This document shows, piece by piece, positions 1 to 5,698 of a stretch of DNA of 5,923 nucleotides (positions are counted from its first letter, which is position 1; every line of letters starts with the position of its first letter). Location of the stretch: contig JAADFV010000164.1 of the NCBI GenBank assembly GCA_013152695.1, positions 1-5,923 on the forward strand, given 5' to 3'. Position numbers and translations under genes: made by a program. The stretch comes from Chloroflexota bacterium (GTDB taxonomy: Bacteria > Chloroflexota > Anaerolineae > J102). A model generated the notes under the pieces. It was given only the letters and a program-made list of their open reading frames with translations, was not told the DNA's origin and ran no database searches.

Positions 1-8
1 CTCGTGAC

Positions 9-143
9 CTGGCACTGCAAATAAATTTGCAGGCTCACAAGGCCAAGTCCCCGCAGGGACTCTACCCCAGCCGCGCACACGGTCCGTCCCCCGCGGTGGG
101 TACGCCGTGGGGGCCGCGCTCGGCGTCGCCCTGTGAATGCCAG
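9..143 (+). ncRNA. HEARO / omega-RNA-like structured RNA (no IscB gene nearby)
   Basis: What is seen: an outer helix 9-14/138-143; a near-perfect hairpin 15-22/25-32; a short helix 35-38/133-136; a 6-bp hairpin 46-51/56-61 with loop CGCA, preceded by GCCAAG (42-47); a helix 70-76/116-124 with a 2-nt bulge; and inside it an 11-bp hairpin 88-98/103-113 with two G-U pairs. UACCC at 63-67 is complementary to GGGUA at 98-102 in the loop of that last hairpin, giving a pseudoknot. The arrangement GCCAAG-hairpin-CUACCC plus a GGGUA loop matches what I recall of HEARO / IscB omega RNAs, which normally lie 5' of an iscB gene; stand-alone copies are known, for example in Ktedonobacter. No IscB-like ORF follows here, so it would be a stand-alone or remnant copy, with its guide region largely outside the window. 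The fold is directly visible; the family name rests on memory and could be wrong. Alternatives are an unrelated ncRNA or the 3' UTR of an upstream gene. Confidence 0.5.
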
Positions 144-153
144 CGTGTCAAAG

Positions 154-182
154 TTGTTGCCATGGCGTGGGTGTTGTATGAT
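154..182 (+). promoter_or_regulatory. Candidate sigma-70-type promoter for the rib leader
   Basis: TTGTTG (154-159) is followed after exactly 17 nt by TATGAT (177-182), which matches the -10 consensus at 5 of 6 positions; the -35 matches only in its TTG. Transcription would start near 189, leaving about 120 nt before the FMN aptamer. It is the best-looking promoter between the upstream structured RNA and the riboswitch, but a start closer to the aptamer cannot be excluded. Confidence 0.35.
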
Positions 183-311
183 ACGTTGTTATGTCTGACA
201 ATGCGAATTCTTTGTTGCTTTTCTTGCCAGGCATGCCTATCAAAAAACAGGTAAGTGAAAATGTTCATGTGACCTATTAGCGCTTTCTTTTAATCAAATA
301 TCAACAATCAT
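183..311 (+). other. AT-richer leader segment without recognised gene
   Basis: This stretch separates the candidate promoter from the riboswitch. It contains a 10-nt palindrome (AGGCATGCCT, 229-238) and T/A-rich sequence from about 281 to 303 that could hold a second, weaker promoter. No ORF with a ribosome-binding site or recognisable protein is seen. Confidence 0.4.
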
Positions 312-507
312 GATCTTCGGGGCAGGGTGAGTGCTGCATTCAGCACAATTCCCGACCGGCGGTAAGCCTGATTCGACCAGGCGAGCCCGCGAGCGACCTC
401 GTGTCTCTTCTCTTCCCGCGAAAGAGACTGCGAATTTTACGCAACGAGGTGTCAGCAGATCCGGTGAAAAGCCGGAGCCGACGGTACAGTCCGGATGGGA
501 GAAGATC
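312..507 (+). promoter_or_regulatory. FMN riboswitch aptamer (RFN element)
   Basis: This is the FMN-sensing aptamer that shuts down riboflavin synthesis when flavin is plentiful. The closing helix P1 is perfect: 312-318 (GATCTTC) pairs with 501-507 (GAAGATC). The conserved RFN blocks appear in order: GGGGCAGGGUG after P1 (319-329), CCCGACCGGCGGU (351-363), GAGCCCGCGAGC (382-393), AGAUCCGGUG (459-468), GCCGGAGCCGACGG (471-484) and AGUCCGGAUGGGAGAAG near the 3' end. A longer variable arm occupies roughly 394-455. Its place directly upstream of ribD is the canonical context. The aptamer identity is secure; whether the switch acts on transcription, translation or both is discussed with the terminator. 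Confidence 0.97.
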
Positions 508-615
508 AAGTTGAGAAGGACAGGTCATCAGAATACTGCCGATCTATCCATTTTCTCAACAGACACTTCATGGCCTAACACTGAAATAGTGGCAGGTCAT
601 CATTGTGTTCGTCCG
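508..615 (+). promoter_or_regulatory. Riboswitch expression platform, linker part
   Basis: This long linker lies between aptamer and terminator. An 8-bp helix can form between 510-517 (GTTGAGAA) and 553-560 (TTCTCAAC). A smaller hairpin 579-582/588-591 follows, and CTGCC (536-540) can pair with GGCAG (591-595). The 10-nt sequence CAGGTCATCA occurs twice, at 521-530 and 593-602. The segment probably acts as a structured spacer that brings the aptamer's 5' strand near the terminator, but that is inference. Confidence 0.5.
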
Positions 616-650
616 TGCTCCGAAGATTGAATTCTTTTGGAGCATTTTTT
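616..650 (+). terminator. Riboswitch-controlled intrinsic terminator / SD sequestor before ribD
   Basis: TGCTCC (616-621) pairs with GGAGCA (639-644), extended by GAAGA (622-626) with TCTTT (633-637) around one bulged T, followed by six Ts (645-650). This is a canonical intrinsic terminator. Its 3' arm includes GGAG (639-642), the only good Shine-Dalgarno for the ribD ATG at 651, so the closed hairpin would also hide the ribosome-binding site. The first arm (616-628) is complementary over 13 nt (two G-U pairs) to the first strand of the aptamer (312-324), which gives a natural antiterminator when FMN is absent. Termination on FMN binding is inferred from the known family mechanism. Confidence 0.85.
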
Positions 651-1775
651 ATGGATCAACACAAAGTTTTTATGCAAAGAGCCTTAGCTCTGGCGCGACA
701 AGGCCAGGGTTACACCAGCCCCAACCCGGCTGTGGGTGCTGTTGTGGTTAAAGAAGGGCGGATTGTAGGCGAAGGCTATCACCGCCGGGCCGGTGCCCCC
801 CATGCCGAAGTTGAAGCCCTGCAAGCTGCCGGAGAACAGGCGAGAGGGGGGACCCTTTATGTCACCCTGGAACCATGCAACCATCATGGCCGCACCCCGC
901 CGTGTACCGAAGCTATCATCAAAGCCGGAATAGCCAGGGTTTTTTATGCCGTCGGGGACCCCAACCCCAAGGTCACAGGCAAGGGGGGGCAACGTCTTGC
1001 CGCGGCCGACATTGTCGCCCACCAGGGACTGTGCGCCGCCGAGGCCCGACACCTTAACCGCTTCTATTTTTACTCTATTCGCACAGGTCAACCCTACGTG
1101 GTGGTAAAATTCGCCGCCAGCTTAGATGGGAAAATCGCTACCCGTAGTGGCCATAGTCAGTGGATTACCGGGCCCGAAGCCCGACAAAAAGGACACGCTC
1201 TGCGAAATGTGGTTGACGCGATTCTTGTGGGGGCAGGAACGGCCATTGCCGACAATCCCCGTTTGACGACTCGCTTGTCTCAGCACAAGGACAAAGGATG
1301 TCATCCGTTGCGGGTGGTGCTCGATAGTCGCGGGCGTGTGCCCGTTGGGGCTCGGCTATTTCAGGCTGATTTGCCAGGCCAGACCCTGGTCGCAGCGACT
1401 GAGGCCATGCCACATCCACACCGCACCATCCTCAAACAAAAGGGGGTCGAACTTCTGATTTTGCCCTCTACGGCCGCGGGGCAGGTTGATATTTCAGCTT
1501 TACTGGCGGAACTGGGCCGACGTCAAATGACCAGCCTGTTGGTCGAAGGCGGGGGCACGGTGCTGGGGGCGTTTTTTGAAGCCGGATTGGTCAACGAGGT
1601 GTGGGCTTTCCTGGCTCCGCTTATTATCGGCGGACAGGAAGCGCCGGGGCCAGTTGGAGGACGTGGCTTTGCCCTGCTGGCCGGAGCTAGCCATCTGCAG
1701 GACATTAGCATCGAAACTCTCGGCCCTGATTTTCTCATTCGCGGTTTTGTCAACCCACTTCAAGAAAGGAGATAA
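651..1775 (+). CDS. ribD: Bifunctional diaminohydroxyphosphoribosylaminopyrimidine deaminase / 5-amino-6-(5-phosphoribosylamino)uracil reductase RibD
   Basis: RibD performs the second and third steps of the pyrimidine branch of riboflavin synthesis in the cytoplasm: zinc-dependent deamination of the pyrimidine, then NADPH-dependent reduction of the ribosyl chain to ribityl. The protein is 374 aa, normal for the family. The N-terminal deaminase domain (about 1-145) has HAE at 51-53 and a PC-x8-C zinc motif (C76, C85); H51, C76 and C85 are the expected zinc ligands and E53 the proton shuttle. The C-terminal reductase domain (about 148-370) shows KFAASLDGKIAT (153-164), WITGPEAR (171-178), a DNPRLTTR segment (201-208) and VEGGGTVLGAFFEAGLV (298-314). 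ATG 651 is chosen because GGAG (639-642) lies 8 nt upstream; ATG 672 is possible but lacks a site. It is the first gene of the operon, under direct FMN-riboswitch control. A run of seven Gs (983-989) does not break the frame. Confidence 0.97.
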   Translation: MDQHKVFMQRALALARQGQGYTSPNPAVGAVVVKEGRIVGEGYHRRAGAPHAEVEALQAAGEQARGGTLYVTLEPCNHHGRTPPCTEAIIKAGIARVFYAVGDPNPKVTGKGGQRLAAADIVAHQGLCAAEARHLNRFYFYSIRTGQPYVVVKFAASLDGKIATRSGHSQWITGPEARQKGHALRNVVDAILVGAGTAIADNPRLTTRLSQHKDKGCHPLRVVLDSRGRVPVGARLFQADLPGQTLVAATEAMPHPHRTILKQKGVELLILPSTAAGQVDISALLAELGRRQMTSLLVEGGGTVLGAFFEAGLVNEVWAFLAPLIIGGQEAPGPVGGRGFALLAGASHLQDISIETLGPDFLIRGFVNPLQERR

Positions 1776-1778
1776 ATT

Positions 1779-2432
1779 TTGTTTACCGGAATTGTTGAAG
1801 AACTGGGCGCCGTTACTCGCATCTGGCGCACAGAGCAAGGATACAATATGACCATTCAGGCCAGAATTGTGTTGGAAGACGCCAAAGAGGGCGACAGCAT
1901 TGCCGTTAACGGTACATGCCTGACCATCACCCATCACAACTCAGATACTTTCACGGTAGGGCTTGCCCCCGAAACCCGCGCCCGCACCAATTTGATCTCT
2001 TTGCAGGAAGGAGACCGTGTTAATTTAGAGCGTTCTCTGACCCCAACCTCTCGTATGGGAGGGCACTTTGTGCAGGGGCATGTTGACGGCGTGGGAATCA
2101 TCACCCAATTCCGCCCCGATGAGAATTCCCTATGGGTCACGGTGCAGGCGGAGCCAGCGCTGATGCGCACCATCGTGCCCAAAGGCTTTATCGCCCTGGA
2201 CGGCGTGAGTCTGACGGTGGTGGATGTCCTGGATGACAGCTTTACCGTAACGCTGGTGGCCTACACCCAGCAACACATCACCCTCCCCCATCAACAGGTT
2301 GGCTATCAAGTCAATATTGAAGTTGATGTGCTGGGCAAGTATGTTGAAAAAATGATCAGTCAGCGCTTAGATCAACCCAATCAACCCCATAAAATTGACC
2401 TGGAATTTCTGGCCCAACATGGCTACCAATAG
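1779..2432 (+). CDS. ribE: Riboflavin synthase, alpha-subunit type (TTG start)
   Basis: Catalyses the last step: two molecules of 6,7-dimethyl-8-ribityllumazine are dismutated to one riboflavin and one pyrimidinedione, which is recycled by RibH. The 217-aa protein is two tandem lumazine-binding barrels followed by a C-terminal trimerisation helix. The N-terminus MFTGIVEELG is the family signature. Barrel 1 has NGTCLT (44-49, catalytic-type C47) and GGHFVQGHVDG (94-104); barrel 2 has GFIALDGVSLTV (136-147, S144) and NIEVDVLGKYVE (179-190, D183). These match E. coli C48, S146 and D185. The start codon is TTG at 1779; AAGGAGA (1766-1772) is well spaced and lies inside the last codons of ribD, whose stop is only 3 nt upstream, so the two genes are probably translationally coupled. 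The gene is called ribE in Bacillus-type nomenclature and ribC in E. coli. Confidence 0.96.
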   Translation: MFTGIVEELGAVTRIWRTEQGYNMTIQARIVLEDAKEGDSIAVNGTCLTITHHNSDTFTVGLAPETRARTNLISLQEGDRVNLERSLTPTSRMGGHFVQGHVDGVGIITQFRPDENSLWVTVQAEPALMRTIVPKGFIALDGVSLTVVDVLDDSFTVTLVAYTQQHITLPHQQVGYQVNIEVDVLGKYVEKMISQRLDQPNQPHKIDLEFLAQHGYQ

Positions 2433-2446
2433 ACAAGGAGATAGTT

Positions 2447-3682
2447 ATGAATAAGATAGAACTCAACACCCTGGAAGAGGCTTTGAACGACCTTCAAGCC
2501 GGAAAGCCGATTATCGTTGTCGATGACGAACATCGGGAAAACGAGGGAGATTACCTGATTGCCGCCCAATTCGCCACACCCGAAGTCATCAACTTTATGG
2601 CCCGGGAAGCGCGGGGCCTCATTTGCATCGCCATGACCGGGCAGACCATCGACCGGCTGGGCATCCCCCTGATGGTTCCCCCCGAACAGAACAGTTCCGG
2701 CTTTGACAGCCCGTTTACGGTATCGGTCGAGGCCAGCGCCGGCGTAACCACCGGCATCTCGGCCCACGACCGGGCCAGAACCGTACAGGTCCTTATCGAT
2801 CCCACCAGCACCGCCGTCGATATTGCCATGCCGGGACACATGTTCCCGCTACGGGCACATCCCGACGGTGTACTGGCCCGCCGCGGACACACCGAAGCAG
2901 GTGTCGATTTGGCCCGACTGGCCGGCTTGACCCCGGCCGCCGTTATCTGTGAAATAATGGCGGCAGATGGCACCATGGCCCGCCTGCCTGAGTTATGCCG
3001 GTTTGCCGATAAACATGGCCTGAAAATCATCTCCATCGAGGCGTTGATCGCCTACAGGCTGCAACCCGAAAGACCGCAAATCGTGACCCGGGTAGCGTCG
3101 GCACAACTGCCTACACAGTTCGGCCAGTTCAAAGCAACGGCCTATCGTGACGCTCAAAACCGAGAACACCTCCTGCTCAGCTTGGGCGACGTGCAGAGCA
3201 GTCCCCCCCTGGTTCGCTTGCACTCCGAGTGTTTAACCGGAGACGTACTCGGCTCATTACGCTGCGATTGTGGCGATCAGTTACAGGCGGCGCTTCAGCG
3301 TATTGCCCGGGAAGGACAGGGGATTTTACTGTATCTACGACAGGAGGGGCGAGGGATTGGCCTGGCCAATAAAATACGCGCCTATGCTCTGCAAGACGAG
3401 GGATTGGACACAGTGGAGGCTAATCTCTGCCTGGGATTTGCGCCAGATCAGCGTGACTATGCCGTTGCTGCCGCTATGCTCCGCGACCAGGCAGTAACCG
3501 CCGTGCGCCTGATGACTAACAATCCCCATAAAGTGGCTGGTTTGGAAGCAAACAGAATTCAAGTAGTGGAGCGCGTTCCACATCAGATGAAAGGTCGGCC
3601 AGAGAATCAGCGTTACTTACAAACTAAAGCTCAGAAGCTCAATCACCTCCTGGTTCCAGAAACACAAATGCGGTCAGCCTGA
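2447..3682 (+). CDS. ribBA: Bifunctional 3,4-dihydroxy-2-butanone-4-phosphate synthase / GTP cyclohydrolase II RibBA
   Basis: A fusion that makes both pathway precursors: dihydroxybutanone phosphate from ribulose-5-phosphate (RibB half) and the diaminopyrimidine from GTP (RibA half). The 411 aa are normal for the fusion. RibB half (about 1-203): DDEHRENEGD at 26-35 (acidic metal-binding loop) and RRGHTEAG at 145-152 with H148. RibA half (about 208-400): RLHSECLTGDVLGSLRCDC with zinc cysteines C262, C273 and C275 at the same spacing as E. coli C54/C65/C67, RQEGRGIGL (298-306), Y313 and R336 at the offsets of catalytic Y105 and R128, then TNNPHKV (357-363) and ERVP (375-378). Both halves therefore look active; this is not one of the fusions with a degenerate domain. 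The ATG at 2447 has AAGGAGA (2435-2441) 5 nt upstream and lies 14 nt after the ribE stop, as expected for an operon. Confidence 0.97.
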   Translation: MNKIELNTLEEALNDLQAGKPIIVVDDEHRENEGDYLIAAQFATPEVINFMAREARGLICIAMTGQTIDRLGIPLMVPPEQNSSGFDSPFTVSVEASAGVTTGISAHDRARTVQVLIDPTSTAVDIAMPGHMFPLRAHPDGVLARRGHTEAGVDLARLAGLTPAAVICEIMAADGTMARLPELCRFADKHGLKIISIEALIAYRLQPERPQIVTRVASAQLPTQFGQFKATAYRDAQNREHLLLSLGDVQSSPPLVRLHSECLTGDVLGSLRCDCGDQLQAALQRIAREGQGILLYLRQEGRGIGLANKIRAYALQDEGLDTVEANLCLGFAPDQRDYAVAAAMLRDQAVTAVRLMTNNPHKVAGLEANRIQVVERVPHQMKGRPENQRYLQTKAQKLNHLLVPETQMRSA

Positions 3683-3867
3683 GGAATCGCCCAAAATAAG
3701 TTCCCGGTCACTCTCAGTCGTCAAGCTCGACTCATTAAAACTTCAAGGCAGTCCAATACTACTTCACCCGACGGGGTCGAGTGTTTCAGGAATGTAGTAC
3801 GGGCAACTGTGCTATCGAATGAATGCATTGGCCTGCCACACTCAGATTATTCTCTGGAGAACAAATC
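3683..3867 (+). other. 185-nt gap between ribBA and ribH
   Basis: This gap interrupts an otherwise tightly packed operon. It is less GC-rich than the genes and contains possible stems: TACTAC (3757-3762) with GTAGTA (3794-3799), enclosing ACCC/GGGT (3766-3769/3774-3777), and CTCGAC (3726-3731) with GTCGAG (3776-3781), which overlaps and competes with it. No run of Ts follows, so it is not an intrinsic terminator. No convincing promoter is seen. It may set separate expression or RNA processing for ribH, but nothing proves it. Confidence 0.35.
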
Positions 3868-4359
3868 ATGAATCAACTATTTTCAGGTAAACTCGTTGGC
3901 ACCGGATTAAAGATTGGGATCGTTGTTTCTCGTTGGAACGATTTCATGGGAAGCAGACTCCTGGAAGGAGCCAAAGATGCGCTGATCCGTCACGACGTGA
4001 ATGAAGAAGATATCGACGTAGCCTTGGTTCCTGGAAGCTTAGAGCTTCCCCTGACTGCGCAAAAAATGGCGAACAGCGGCCGCTACGATGCAATCATCTG
4101 CTTAGGTGTGGTCATTCGTGGGGCAACGCCTCATTTTGACTACGTAGCCGGAGAAGCAGCCAAGGGCATCGCCCAGGTTGGCCTGCAAAGTGAGATCCCC
4201 GTAACATTCGGCGTGATCACAAGCAATACACTTGAGCAAGCCATTGAACGAGCCGGGAGCAAAGGCGGGAACAAAGGCGTAGAAGCGGCGCTGGCCGCTA
4301 TTGAAATGGCCAATTTGCTTCGTCAAATGAAGGAGTCATACGATAGCAACGCCGATTAA
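3868..4359 (+). CDS. ribH: 6,7-dimethyl-8-ribityllumazine synthase (RibH)
   Basis: Condenses 5-amino-6-ribitylamino-uracil with dihydroxybutanone phosphate to give lumazine, the substrate of RibE. Family members form pentamers or 60-mer capsids in the cytoplasm. The 163-aa product is slightly longer than typical (about 154-156 aa). Motifs in order: [10 protein letters not shown] (16-25, W23 at the aromatic substrate position), VPGSLELPL (54-62, a variant of the usual VPGAFEIP), [14 protein letters not shown] (80-93, catalytic-type H89), [12 protein letters not shown] (114-125) and [10 protein letters not shown] (128-137, phosphate-binding R128). ATG 3868 is chosen over an upstream in-frame ATG at 3823 because GGAGA (3856-3860) sits 7 nt before it and homology begins just after it. 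It is the last gene of the operon; no strong intrinsic terminator is seen just downstream on the + strand. Confidence 0.97.
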   Translation: MNQLFSGKLVGTGLKIGIVVSRWNDFMGSRLLEGAKDALIRHDVNEEDIDVALVPGSLELPLTAQKMANSGRYDAIICLGVVIRGATPHFDYVAGEAAKGIAQVGLQSEIPVTFGVITSNTLEQAIERAGSKGGNKGVEAALAAIEMANLLRQMKESYDSNAD

Positions 4360-4439
4360 TCCTCACACTGAGCGTCGCCCTCCAGCTTGAAAAAATAGCG
4401 AGCTGATCGGGCTATAGTCCCCTCTGGCCACAGATTCTG

Positions 4440-4517
4440 GGCGAATCGGATTCGCCGTCTCATGGCGCCAAGACCCGGGCAGGGTCTACACTGCTGCCTC
4501 ACGACCGAGGCGGATGA
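4440..4517 (+). ncRNA. Hairpin cluster resembling the 5' part of the 9-143 RNA
   Basis: Three hairpins in a row: 4440-4446/4450-4456, 4471-4476/4482-4487 (loop GGGCA) and 4496-4500/4507-4511. CTCA (4459-4462) is followed after four bases by GCCAAG (4467-4472), exactly the spacing of CTCA (34-37) and GCCAAG (42-47) in the first RNA, and both lie between the same two hairpins. The second hairpin has A-U where the first copy has U-A (4473-4485 versus 48-59), and helix 4460-4463/4514-4517 replaces a C-G by a U-A (38-133), so pairing is kept while sequence changes. The pseudoknot partners of the first copy are not found here and its outer helix is missing, so this is a shortened or decayed relative, or a chance likeness. 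It lies between convergent genes, 81 nt past ribH. Confidence 0.3.
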
Positions 4518-4616
4518 CAAAGGACCCTTTTTCTTTCTCGGCACCTCGGCGTTAAAATCTGACCTCGTTACCGGGGTCCGGCGAAAACGGAAACCGTCAC
4601 CCATAGACGCATTTCG

Positions 4617-4693
4617 GCCACGAATTGCCCGAATTAGATGAATTATGAGAGGCTTTTACCTTCTTTTTTCGTGAAATTCGGGCAATTCGTGGC
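4617..4693. repeat. 19-bp inverted repeat built of 9-nt units, in convergent gap
   Basis: The left arm 4617-4635 and right arm 4675-4693 are perfect inverted copies (GCCACGAATTGCCCGAATT) separated by 39 nt. The left side is made of three 9-nt units each ending in GAATT (4618-4626, 4627-4635, 4636-4644); the right side of three 9-nt units each beginning TTCG (4668-4676, 4677-4685, 4686-4694). Neither strand has a T-run directly after the stem, so it is not a classical intrinsic terminator, although it could still slow or stop convergent transcription. Similar TTCGTG-type intergenic repeats are scattered in some bacterial genomes; dispersal here is not testable from one copy. Confidence 0.8.
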
Positions 4694-4718
4694 AAAATCG
4701 AAAAACGCCAGTGTCCAG

Positions 4719-5672
4719 TTACGAATTGGGGATTGAACGGCTCAGGTCTTCCATGCGTTCGACGAACAAGTCGATAAACTTGCGGGCGCGTACGCCCAGC
4801 GCCACCTTCATGTTGGGGGGCCGACCCGTCATGTGGTAGAAATCGGCGAAGGTCTTACCCATAGAAACACCGCCGGAAATGTCCACATCCACGTACAGTT
4901 CTTCGTAATCACAGAGGTGCGGGGCAAAGGTCAGGGCCAGAGCCAGGGGATCGTTAATGATGCACCCTTCGATCTGCTGATATTCGTCATGAAATTCCCT
5001 GTAGAAGCGGGTGGCGTCGGCGATGAAGGGGGGAACGGGCGAATCTATCGCTTGCAGGCGCGCCACATCCTGGGCCAGGAGGATGCACTGGTAGGTGACA
5101 TCGAGGGGAACCAGGGTGAGGGGCATGCCGCTGTGAAAGACGATGTGGGCGGCATGTGGATCGACATAGGTGTTGAATTCGGCCAGGGGCGTGGTGTTGC
5201 CCTCGTGGCGGATCGCTCCCCCCATGATGATCACGTCCTTGACTGCCTGCACGAGGCGGGGCTGCTTGCGGAGGGCGAGAGCGAGGTTGGTGAGGGGGCC
5301 AATGGCAACGACGGTGATCTCAGCCGGCGCCGCCATGATGTGTTCGATGAGGAAATCGACAGCGTGTTGGGTGATGGGTTGGGTGGCGGGGGGAGGAAGC
5401 TGGGCGTAGCCCAGACCGGTGTTGCCGTGGGTCTCGGGGGCAAGCAGGGAGGGTTGCACCAGGGGTCGGTCGCAGCCCTTGGCCACAGGAACGTGACCGG
5501 CCTGTGCCAATTCCAGGATGGAGAGGGCGTTGATCACACCTTGATCGGCGGAGCAGTTGCCATGGACAACCGTCAGCCCTTCGAGCGTGAGTTCGGGCGA
5601 GGCCAATGCCAAGAGGATGGCGGTGGCGTCGTCGATGCCGGGATCGGTATCGATAAGGATGCGTTGAGACAT
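4719..5672 (-). CDS. Inosine-uridine-preferring nucleoside hydrolase family protein (Asn at the usual catalytic His)
   Basis: The family cleaves the N-glycosidic bond of ribonucleosides to ribose and base, for salvage; no signal peptide is visible, so it is cytoplasmic. It is 317 aa, about the length of E. coli RihA/RihC and Crithidia IU-NH. The calcium motif DTDPGIDD is at 8-15 (D10, D15), followed by VHGN (36-39), HGNTGLG (82-88), IGPLTNLA (124-131), MGGAIRHEGNTTPLAEFN (150-167; ribose-binding N159, E165, N167) and D241. Aligned by eye to Crithidia IU-NH, catalytic H241 corresponds to N240 (IINDPLALAL), so leaving-group activation must differ; substrate cannot be named. ATG 5672 is chosen because the family N-terminus starts there and an in-frame stop lies three codons upstream. 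No Shine-Dalgarno is present; TAAAAT lies 3 nt before the ATG. It stands alone, convergent with ribH, with no clear link to riboflavin synthesis. Confidence 0.93.
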   Translation of the reverse strand: MSQRILIDTDPGIDDATAILLALASPELTLEGLTVVHGNCSADQGVINALSILELAQAGHVPVAKGCDRPLVQPSLLAPETHGNTGLGYAQLPPPATQPITQHAVDFLIEHIMAAPAEITVVAIGPLTNLALALRKQPRLVQAVKDVIIMGGAIRHEGNTTPLAEFNTYVDPHAAHIVFHSGMPLTLVPLDVTYQCILLAQDVARLQAIDSPVPPFIADATRFYREFHDEYQQIEGCIINDPLALALTFAPHLCDYEELYVDVDISGGVSMGKTFADFYHMTGRPPNMKVALGVRARKFIDLFVERMEDLSRSIPNS

Positions 5673-5698
5673 ATGATTTTATGGGGTTGACAAGCGAG

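Larger units (their letters stand above)
4360..4718. other. Gene-free convergent intergenic region (359 nt)
   Basis: Between the ribH stop and the nucleoside hydrolase stop there is no believable gene. The longest reading frame, on the - strand (4356-4604), has no family resemblance, no clear ribosome-binding site, and overlaps the ribH end. The region holds the hairpin cluster at 4440-4517 and the inverted repeat at 4617-4693. Additional complementarity exists (CCGAGG 4505-4510 with CCTCGG 4544-4549; GGACCC 4522-4527 with GGGTCC 4574-4579). A weak 4-bp hairpin with a T-rich tail (4519-4536) is the best, but poor, + strand terminator candidate. Confidence 0.6.

Noticed and set aside
195..223. 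CTGACA at 195-200 as a -35 box
   Set aside because: No -10-like hexamer lies 16-18 nt downstream; the 154-182 pair is better.
27..254. 75-residue frame at the left edge
   Set aside because: Starts at TTG inside a hairpin, has low-complexity Pro/Ser/Cys composition and covers the structured RNA; no coding signal.
983..989. Seven-G run in ribD as a possible frameshift site
   Set aside because: The frame continues through all RibD motifs on both sides; the local segment is at most one residue shorter than usual.
4390..4415. Possible - strand terminator (ATAGC/GCTAT followed by Ts)
   Set aside because: Only five base pairs, three of them A-T, with an 11-nt loop, and over 300 nt past the nucleoside hydrolase stop.
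4356..4604. 82-residue open frame on the - strand in the convergent gap
   Set aside because: No recognisable family, no ribosome-binding site, overlaps the ribH stop and lies across hairpin-rich DNA; more likely chance coding.
4833..5690. 285-residue open frame on the + strand opposite the nucleoside hydrolase
   Set aside because: It is the antisense shadow of a gene with complete family motifs; its glycine-rich composition comes from reading that gene's codons in reverse.
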